Shown here: piece by piece, positions 13,148 through 18,764 of the stretch | Position numbering within the stretch: position 1 is the stretch's first letter | Layout of the letters: each line of letters starts with the position of its first letter | Source: an uncultured Candidatus Woesearchaeota archaeon | GTDB lineage: Archaea > Nanobdellota > Nanobdellia > Woesearchaeales > 21-14-0-10-32-9 | Direction: 5' to 3' | DNA: 18,764 nt | Assembly (NCBI GenBank): GCA_903891505.1 | Contig: CAITEO010000054.1 | Coordinates: forward strand, 1 to 18,764 | Program-made: the position numbers and the translations under genes | The notes under the pieces: generated by a model | What the model was told of the DNA's origin: nothing | Databases searched by the model: none | The model's input: only the letters and a program-made list of their open reading frames with translations

Positions 13148-15130
13148 TTATGCTGATTTCTTAACCGAAACTATGCCCACGCATATCTCGTCGTAAAGCT
13201 CACGTATATCTTGCTTGAGAACAATCTTCTTTTCCTCAGCAAGTTCAATATTTGAGAACTCTTCACGAATCTCATTGTAAATCATCTTTGCATCTTCAAA
13301 GTTTTCTTCCTTCAAGAAATCTTTGCAGTCAAGAATTTTCTGTCTAATCTCATCCTCATCATCTATAAATTCTTGTTCTGATGAATCAGTGGACACTGCA
13401 CTACTATCTGCGTTGTCTTCAAATACAATTTCTGCATTCTTCTTCGGCATAGCTGCAACACTTGATTTTGCTTCGCTCCTAAGCGTATTGCGTATTTTAT
13501 TTTCCTGTGCAAGAAGCGCAGTTATTTTATTCTCTTTATTCTGAAGCTCTTTTTCTTTTGTTCGTAAAGCGTCCATAGATTTCTTGACACTAAGCTTAGT
13601 TTTTTCAAGTTCAGCTTCAGCCAATTCAACTTCTTTTGAAAGAGCATCAAGCTTCGCATTTCCGTTCTTAGTCTCAAACACAACTGAGTTCCTGAACTTC
13701 TTGAGTTCAATTTGCATATCTCGGCGTTGGACATTGAACTCTTTCCTTTCAAAGTCAAATGATTTCTGTGCATTAATCATATCGGCCTTGATTGCAGAAA
13801 GACCCTTCTTGTAACCTTCAAACTCTTTTTTATATGCTTCTTTAGTACTATTTAATTGCTCTTCTGCTTTTCTTAACTCATCTATTCTTGCAGGAATGGC
13901 ATATATTTCATCCTTCTTCTTCTGAAGAGCAGCATCTTTTTCTTTTAGTTTAGCTTCCTTCTGAGAAAGCATTTCCTGTTTCATGCTTAATTTATCAAGC
14001 TCTGCTGCAATCGCTTTTCTCCTATCAGCAATAATTTTTGAAAAATTATTATCATATGTTTTCAACAACTTTGTCAACTTCAACTCTATTTGTGCAACAG
14101 ATTTCTCATCTTTAATATTAGATGAACTCAACAATTCAGCAACCTGTTTCTGCCAGAGAGATTCTCCTTTAAAGAATGCATCTTTCTGCGGCTGGCTCGC
14201 CATGGGTTTATTAGCTGCAGATTCATTTGCTGCAGGTATTGTCATTATTTTTGACGTAGTAATTGTGTTTTCAGTTTTTGTATTTAACTTGTCAGAGCTA
14301 TTTCTGGTAGTTGAAGAATTAAATACACTAGATGGTACAACAGGCAAGTTAAGTTTTTCCAGAGCCACATCTGCAACCCAATCATCAGATTTCAAGTCAG
14401 ATTTTGGAATCCTTGTTAAGTCTGTTTTTTTCGCTGATTTTTTTACATCAATCACGCCATCTTTTTTCTCGCCAGTTTTCTTATCTTGTTTTGCATATCC
14501 TGATTTCTTATAGTCTGATTTCTTATATTCTTTTAATATATCATCTTCAGATTTCTTGTAATCAGGTTTTCTATATGAAGAAATATCGACTATTTCGCTA
14601 TCCCACGATGTCCTAGGTACATAATCAGACGTTTTTTCAATTTCTTGCAACGCGATTTTTCTTGATGGATCATCCATTCCTAATGCTTGTCTTAAATTAT
14701 TGACTTCTTCCTCTTCTTTTTCTTTTGTAGTCTCCCCTTGCGTAAGCAAATCTTTCTTTGAAGAATCAGTTTCCTTAACCCCGAATAGTTTACCGAAGAA
14801 TCCTTTCTTTTTTCCGGGCTCTGTCTGCTGTGTTGTTTGAATTTCATTTATTTTTTTATCAATAGTTTCTTCATCAATAGGAGAAATGTCTGGAACTGAA
14901 AATACTGGTAAGGATTCTTCCGCCGAAGAATCAGATAACGTATTACTAATAGCATTGCTGCTAAGGCCACCCTCTTTATTATCAATAGATGCAGAATATT
15001 TTTTCATTTGCTTAGCCCTATCTTTAATGGATAGCAAATTATTACTACTAGCCTCACCTGAAGATACAGTATTCTTTTTTTTATTATCTGCACCAGCCAT
15101 TTTAGGTGGCTTCGGCGGTAAAAAATCCAT
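13148..15130 (-). CDS. Large coiled-coil protein, unrecognised
   Basis: This 660-aa soluble protein belongs to no family I can name. Residues 1-320 are low-complexity, Lys/Ser/Glu/Asp-rich and probably disordered. They include a KKGFFGKLFG patch at 108-117 that could touch membrane or a partner, and a repeated YKKS unit around 191-210. Residues about 365-552 form a long charged coiled coil. After a short linker, residues 592-652 look like a separate helical bundle (FLKEENFEDAKMIYNEI, IRELYDEI). The start is ATG 15130, with GGTGAG upstream; the in-frame TTG eight codons earlier lies before that site. The TATA box at 15183-15192 gives a leader of about 30 nt. Divergent from a second, short coiled-coil gene with a matching promoter. 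Confidence 0.85.
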   Translation of the reverse strand: MDFLPPKPPKMAGADNKKKNTVSSGEASSNNLLSIKDRAKQMKKYSASIDNKEGGLSSNAISNTLSDSSAEESLPVFSVPDISPIDEETIDKKINEIQTTQQTEPGKKKGFFGKLFGVKETDSSKKDLLTQGETTKEKEEEEVNNLRQALGMDDPSRKIALQEIEKTSDYVPRTSWDSEIVDISSYRKPDYKKSEDDILKEYKKSDYKKSGYAKQDKKTGEKKDGVIDVKKSAKKTDLTRIPKSDLKSDDWVADVALEKLNLPVVPSSVFNSSTTRNSSDKLNTKTENTITTSKIMTIPAANESAANKPMASQPQKDAFFKGESLWQKQVAELLSSSNIKDEKSVAQIELKLTKLLKTYDNNFSKIIADRRKAIAAELDKLSMKQEMLSQKEAKLKEKDAALQKKKDEIYAIPARIDELRKAEEQLNSTKEAYKKEFEGYKKGLSAIKADMINAQKSFDFERKEFNVQRRDMQIELKKFRNSVVFETKNGNAKLDALSKEVELAEAELEKTKLSVKKSMDALRTKEKELQNKENKITALLAQENKIRNTLRSEAKSSVAAMPKKNAEIVFEDNADSSAVSTDSSEQEFIDDEDEIRQKILDCKDFLKEENFEDAKMIYNEIREEFSNIELAEEKKIVLKQDIRELYDEICVGIVSVKKSA

Positions 15131-15182
15131 CAGTAACTCACCCCTTTCCCCCAAGTCAACTATAGAGGATAAATTATATGAA

Positions 15183-15192
15183 GATATAAAAA
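15183..15192 (-). promoter_or_regulatory. TATA box for the large coiled-coil gene
   Basis: The minus strand reads TTTTTATATC, identical over 10 bp to the box of the divergent small coiled-coil gene. The predicted start is near 15161. Confidence 0.55.
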
Positions 15193-15268
15193 GATTTGTT
15201 ACTATTATGAAATGGAAGAGCGCAGATGTAGAATAATGTATACTGAAAATCTAGCCATAACAAAAAGA

Positions 15269-15278
15269 TTTTTATATC
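15269..15278 (+). promoter_or_regulatory. TATA box for the small coiled-coil gene
   Basis: TTTTTATATC is centred 26 nt before ATG 15300 and forms a perfect inverted repeat with 15183-15192. Confidence 0.55.
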
Positions 15279-15299
15279 ATCTTCCTAAAATTAATAACT

Positions 15300-15671
15300 A
15301 TGTTCGCGGAAGACCCATCAAAAAACATATCCATAGTTGACCAAATATCTACTATGATTGCGAGATACAACGAACTTGCTGAGGAAGCCAAAGCACTCGA
15401 GATTGCACAGCAAAAAAGAGAAAATGAAGTTAAATCATTCAAAACAGAAATAAATGCTGAACTAATAGAGCTTAGAACAAGACTCGACGCAATAAAACAA
15501 CTAATAGATGTGACAACAAAGCAGAAGATGAATGTTGGCAGCGAATTCAAGCAAATAATAAAACAAGATCAATTCAACAAACTTTCTCGGCGAATTGATT
15601 CTTTAAACTATGAAGATAAACTTTCACGAGATGAGTTGTATAGGAAAGTAGAGAGACTACAGAACTTGTAA
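15300..15671 (+). CDS. Small coiled-coil protein, unrecognised
   Basis: This 123-aa soluble, strongly helical protein has a long heptad-like region from about residue 12 to 75 (YNELAEEAKALEIAQQKREN, LIELRTRLDAIKQLI). A second charged helical stretch reaches the C-terminus. There is no cysteine, signal or membrane segment. The two-helix pattern is loosely prefoldin-like, but I see no diagnostic motif and do not assign it. Leaderless start with a well-placed TATA box. It is divergent from the 660-aa coiled-coil gene, and the shared promoter sequence suggests a common role. Confidence 0.8.
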   Translation: MFAEDPSKNISIVDQISTMIARYNELAEEAKALEIAQQKRENEVKSFKTEINAELIELRTRLDAIKQLIDVTTKQKMNVGSEFKQIIKQDQFNKLSRRIDSLNYEDKLSRDELYRKVERLQNL

Positions 15672-15695
15672 ATAATCAGAACAGAATAATTCTTC

Positions 15696-16583
15696 CTACT
15701 CTTTTGCGCCGTTTCTTTTCTCTTTTTGTATGCACGCGTTAAGCACAGCAATTGCAACTTCTAGTTGCTTCTTGTTTGGCTCTTTTGTAGTTAGTCTTTG
15801 GAACTGAAGCCCTGGCCACATTATCACTCTGACGACAACACTCGTTTCATAGAATCTCCCGCCCAGTCTAATAATTTCATATGCAACTCCTGCAATTATA
15901 GGCAAGAGCAATATTCTAATTAAATAATTAAGCCAAAACCCTGCTTTCGGAGGAATAAAAACATAGAACAATATTCCGACAATAAATACGATAAATATAA
16001 ACGTCGTTCCACATCTTGGATGTATCCTTGAAAATTTAGATGCATTTTCAGGAGTTAGTTTCTTCCTCGCTTCATAACACGCAACTGATTTATGCTCCGC
16101 GCCATGGTATGAAAAAAGATTTCTTATCTCTTTTGATCTTCCGAGAATTATAAAATAAATTACTAATATGATTATTTTTAACGCTGCATCCATTATATTG
16201 AGTCCTATTCCTCCGACACCTATCGCCTTGGAGAAAATATTTGCCATAAACCAGGGCAAGAGTTTGAATATCAAAAGAACAATGACAAGTGCAAACACAA
16301 CAGCAAGAATCATCTCTTTTTTAGAAAGCTTATCTTCTTTTTTCAAATTTATATTAGATGCCCAAGTTGTTTCCTTAAGACCCATAATCATCATTTCAAC
16401 AAGAAGAATCATCCCTCTGATAAATGGAAGCCCTAGAAACCAATTTTTTTCTGTAAGTGATTTATATTTTCTTGATCTTACTTTTATCTTTCCATTCGGT
16501 GTACGAACAGCAGTGCTCAAGTAATTATCAGAGCGCATCATAACGCCGTCTGTTACCGCCTGTCCCCCAATTCGTATCTTCAC
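15696..16583 (-). CDS. DUF1385 family membrane protein (YqhQ-like)
   Basis: This 295-aa protein matches the DUF1385/YqhQ family, best known from bacteria and of unproven function. Signatures are the N-terminal GGQAVTDGVMMRS (residues 6-18), HGAEHK at 160-165 and HPRCGT at 188-193. The conserved His, Glu and Cys have led to a prediction of metal-dependent activity. Membrane segments lie near residues 52-68, 92-112, 134-147, 194-212 and 215-235. The start is GTG 16583, supported by a TATA box 26 nt upstream (leaderless), and the frame begins MKIRIGGQ as expected. It is convergent with the small coiled-coil gene, with 24 nt between them. Confidence 0.9.
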   Translation of the reverse strand: MKIRIGGQAVTDGVMMRSDNYLSTAVRTPNGKIKVRSRKYKSLTEKNWFLGLPFIRGMILLVEMMIMGLKETTWASNINLKKEDKLSKKEMILAVVFALVIVLLIFKLLPWFMANIFSKAIGVGGIGLNIMDAALKIIILVIYFIILGRSKEIRNLFSYHGAEHKSVACYEARKKLTPENASKFSRIHPRCGTTFIFIVFIVGILFYVFIPPKAGFWLNYLIRILLLPIIAGVAYEIIRLGGRFYETSVVVRVIMWPGLQFQRLTTKEPNKKQLEVAIAVLNACIQKEKRNGAKE

Positions 16584-16605
16584 AGAGTAAAAAATGCGCG
16601 CTTAG

Positions 16606-16613
16606 TATATAAA
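16606..16613 (-). promoter_or_regulatory. TATA box for the DUF1385 gene
   Basis: The minus strand reads TTTATATA, centred 26 nt before GTG 16583. This supports the unusual GTG start of a leaderless message. Confidence 0.55.
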
Positions 16614-16648
16614 TGTTCCCTGCAACCCAGTACACTCTTTGATGCCCA

Positions 16649-16673
16649 AAGCTGCATTTGCTTCGCTCAGCTT
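16649..16673. repeat. Degenerate hairpin related to other intergenic repeats
   Basis: AAGCTG and CAGCTT form a 6-bp stem around 13 nt. The inner GCATTTGCTTCGCTCAGC (16654-16671) matches 16 of 18 bases at 2041-2058. The flank CAAAGCTGC is also found in copy B of the 64-bp element. No outer stem is visible, so it may be a decayed relative. Confidence 0.4.
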
Positions 16674-16680
16674 CCTAAAC

Positions 16681-16727
16681 AATTGTAGATAAAAAACACA
16701 AACATTTTTATACGCTTAATTGTAGAT
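16681..16727 (+). promoter_or_regulatory. Promoter of the Mg-ATPase gene with 10-bp direct repeat
   Basis: A TATA box TTTTTATA at 16705-16712 predicts transcription from about 16735 and a leader of about 32 nt. It is bracketed by two perfect copies of AATTGTAGAT, at 16681-16690 and 16718-16727. The second copy lies between the TATA box and the start site, where a bound repressor would block polymerase. Confidence 0.5.
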
Positions 16728-16767
16728 TTGTTCTAATAAGTAGAATAAAATAAGTGAGTGTAATAAG

Positions 16768-18764
16768 GTGGGCGAAAATAAAAACAATGCTATTTTGTTC
16801 AAGCATTCTAAGCAAACAGAGCAAGAACTATTTTCTGAGCTAAAATCATCAAGAGCAGGTCTTGGAGAGCAAGACGCACTAAATAGAATAAAGATTTATG
16901 GCCATAACGAGATTGCAAAAAAGAAAAGATTCTCAGTTCTCAAACAAATTCTTCTAAAGTTCAAAAACCCATTGATCTTAATGCTAATAGTCATAGTTGC
17001 TTTTTCGTTTTTCTTCGGAGAAAAAGTAAGTGCGTTCATCATTCTTGCAATGATAATAATTAGCATCTTCATGGAGTTCATGCAAGAGTACAAATCAGAG
17101 CAAGCCATGGAAAAACTCGAGGAAATAGTAAAGACTAAGATAACAATTTACAGAAATGAAAAAAAGAGCGAGATGAACATATCAGTTCTTGTTCCAGGAG
17201 ATATAGTTGAGTTATATGCTGGAGACATGGTTCCTGCAGATATTAGAATAATAGAATCTAAAGACTTATTCATCAACCAGTCATCGCTAACTGGAGAATC
17301 ATTCCCTGTAGAAAAAACAAACGAACCAATTAATGACGCAAAATCTATGACTGAACTTACAAACATTGCATTCATGGGCTCAAGCGTTGTTAGCGGCTCT
17401 TGTATAGGCGTTGTCATAAACACAGGCATGCAAACTCAGTTTGGCGAGATTTCAAAAAGTCTTGCTGATGAGCGAGCTGAAACTAGCTTCGAGCGAGGAA
17501 TAGAAAAGTTCACCATGATGCTCATGAAAACTATCATGATTCTTGTTGCAGTAATTTTTGTAGTTCTTTTTGTTATAAAACATGGAACATTTACAGAAGC
17601 GCTATTATTCTCGCTTGCTGTTGCAGTTGGTCTTGCACCTGAAATGCTGCCTATGATTGTATCGATAAATCTTTCAAAGGGCGCAAGAGACATGGCAAAA
17701 AAGAAAGTCATAGTAAAAAGATTAGGCTCCATTCAGAATCTTGGCGCAATGGATATTTTGTGCACAGATAAAACAGGCACACTTACAATGGATAACATAA
17801 TTCTTGAGAAACATTGTGATGTTTCAGGAAAAGAGAACAGTGACGTGCTTAGATTTGCATACATAAACAGTTATTATCAAACCGGACTTAAGAATGTGCT
17901 TGACAACGCAATTTTGAAACATGAGAAAGTAGTAGTGAAAGGGTATACAAAAGTTGATGAAATGCCTTTTGATTTTTCCAGAAAGATAATGTCAGTTGTA
18001 GTGGATAATAAAAAAAGAATTTTAATTTCGAAAGGAGCTCCGGAAGAAATTTACAAGCGCTGCACACACTACGAATTGAATGGTAAAATATTCAAGATTA
18101 ATGTAAAAATACTAGATAAGCTAAAGAAAGAATATGATTTGCTCAGCGAGGATGGTTTTAGGGTTGTTGCCCTTGCATACAAAGAAGTTGATAAGAAGAG
18201 AAATAGTTTCGACAAACAAGACGAACAAACTTTAATTCTAAAGGGATACTTGGCCTTTCTTGATCCGCCAAAACCAGGAACTAAAGACGTAATAGATGCC
18301 TTAAATGAACTAGGTATAGAAATAAAAATACTCACTGGCGACAATGAAATAGTTACAAAGAAAATATGCAAAGATGTAGCGCTTCCAATTAAGGGAATAA
18401 TAATTGGGGATGATATAGATAAATTATCAGATCGTGGACTTAGTCTTGCTGTTGAAACAAACACAGTCTTTGCAAGGCTCACCCCGATTCAAAAAGAAAG
18501 AGTGATTAAAATACTCAAAACTAATGGTCACACTGTAGGTTTCCTCGGCGACGGAATAAATGACGCTCCCTCACTTAAAGCAGCTGACGTTGGAATCTCA
18601 GTTAACAATGCAGTTGATATTGCAAAAGAATCTGCAGATATAATTCTTCTTGAAAAAAGTCTCATGGTTCTAAAAGATGGTGTACTTGATGGAAGAAAGA
18701 CATTCGGAAACATAATAAAATATGTAAAGATGAGCGCAAGTTCGAACTTTGGAAACATGTTCAG
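16768..18764 (+). CDS. mgtA: P-type ATPase, magnesium-importing type (partial, 3' end missing)
   Basis: The frame is open from GTG 16768 to the window edge (665 complete codons), so the C-terminal membrane helices are missing. Core P-type motifs are present: TGES at residues 175-178, the phosphorylated Asp334 in DKTGT, and GDGIND at 594-599. The membrane helix before the phosphorylation domain contains GLAPEMLPMIV (Glu292), the signature of P3B Mg-transporting ATPases such as MgtA, rather than the PEGLP of calcium pumps. It probably imports Mg2+ across the cytoplasmic membrane. GTG is the first available start in frame; GTGAG about 10 nt upstream may serve as the ribosome binding site. Direct repeats around its TATA box suggest specific regulation. 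Confidence 0.93.
   Translation, partial: MGENKNNAILFKHSKQTEQELFSELKSSRAGLGEQDALNRIKIYGHNEIAKKKRFSVLKQILLKFKNPLILMLIVIVAFSFFFGEKVSAFIILAMIIISIFMEFMQEYKSEQAMEKLEEIVKTKITIYRNEKKSEMNISVLVPGDIVELYAGDMVPADIRIIESKDLFINQSSLTGESFPVEKTNEPINDAKSMTELTNIAFMGSSVVSGSCIGVVINTGMQTQFGEISKSLADERAETSFERGIEKFTMMLMKTIMILVAVIFVVLFVIKHGTFTEALLFSLAVAVGLAPEMLPMIVSINLSKGARDMAKKKVIVKRLGSIQNLGAMDILCTDKTGTLTMDNIILEKHCDVSGKENSDVLRFAYINSYYQTGLKNVLDNAILKHEKVVVKGYTKVDEMPFDFSRKIMSVVVDNKKRILISKGAPEEIYKRCTHYELNGKIFKINVKILDKLKKEYDLLSEDGFRVVALAYKEVDKKRNSFDKQDEQTLILKGYLAFLDPPKPGTKDVIDALNELGIEIKILTGDNEIVTKKICKDVALPIKGIIIGDDIDKLSDRGLSLAVETNTVFARLTPIQKERVIKILKTNGHTVGFLGDGINDAPSLKAADVGISVNNAVDIAKESADIILLEKSLMVLKDGVLDGRKTFGNIIKYVKMSASSNFGNMF

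Noticed and set aside
13983..14513. 176-aa plus-strand ORF inside the coiled-coil gene
   Set aside because: It is a mirror of a Lys/Glu/Ser-rich coding strand, which gives long hydrophobic Phe/Leu/Ser antisense frames. No promoter or ribosome binding site.

Overview
The window is archaeal. It carries aEF-1A, aEF-2, eS28, eL24, L7Ae, a group II chaperonin and an archaeal/eukaryal-type prolyl-tRNA synthetase. It also shows TATA boxes about 26 nt upstream of starts and oligo-T terminators. Low GC, compact spacing, several tiny unrecognised membrane proteins and the style of the core proteins suggest a DPANN archaeon, probably Woesearchaeota/Pacearchaeota-like. That placement is inference from protein resemblance only.

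Layout. Positions 1-1824 (minus strand): uS10 and EF-1A, apparently each with its own promoter. 1956-2164: a candidate frameshifted small ORF overlapping an unusual palindromic region. 2189-3825: a Nudix hydrolase, two small membrane proteins and an 81-aa orphan. 3940-7503 (minus strand): a tight translation operon L7Ae - eS28 - eL24 - NDK - EF-2, preceded by a leader of about 235 nt with strong potential structure. 7853-10137 (plus): a P-loop NTPase and the thermosome. 10219-12861: ProRS (minus) and RtcA (plus), divergently transcribed. 13148-15671: a 660-aa coiled-coil protein (minus) and a 123-aa coiled-coil protein (plus), divergent with nearly identical core promoters. 15696-16583: a DUF1385 membrane protein. 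16768 to the window end: a magnesium-type P-type ATPase, cut by the window edge.

Expression signals are consistent. First genes of transcripts are often leaderless, with the TATA box about 26 nt before the start codon. Genes inside the operon, and a few with longer leaders, carry GAGGT/GGTGA-type Shine-Dalgarno sites.

The most interesting non-coding finding is a pair of 64-bp elements (3466-3529 and 12939-13002, in opposite orientation). Both fold as a 9-bp outer stem enclosing two 3-nt-loop hairpins, and most stem differences between the copies are compensatory. Next are the L7Ae leader, which includes a kink-turn-like motif that could be bound by L7Ae itself, and a perfect 10-bp direct repeat bracketing the TATA box of the Mg-ATPase gene. 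No tRNA, rRNA, CRISPR array, insertion sequence or replication origin was recognised.
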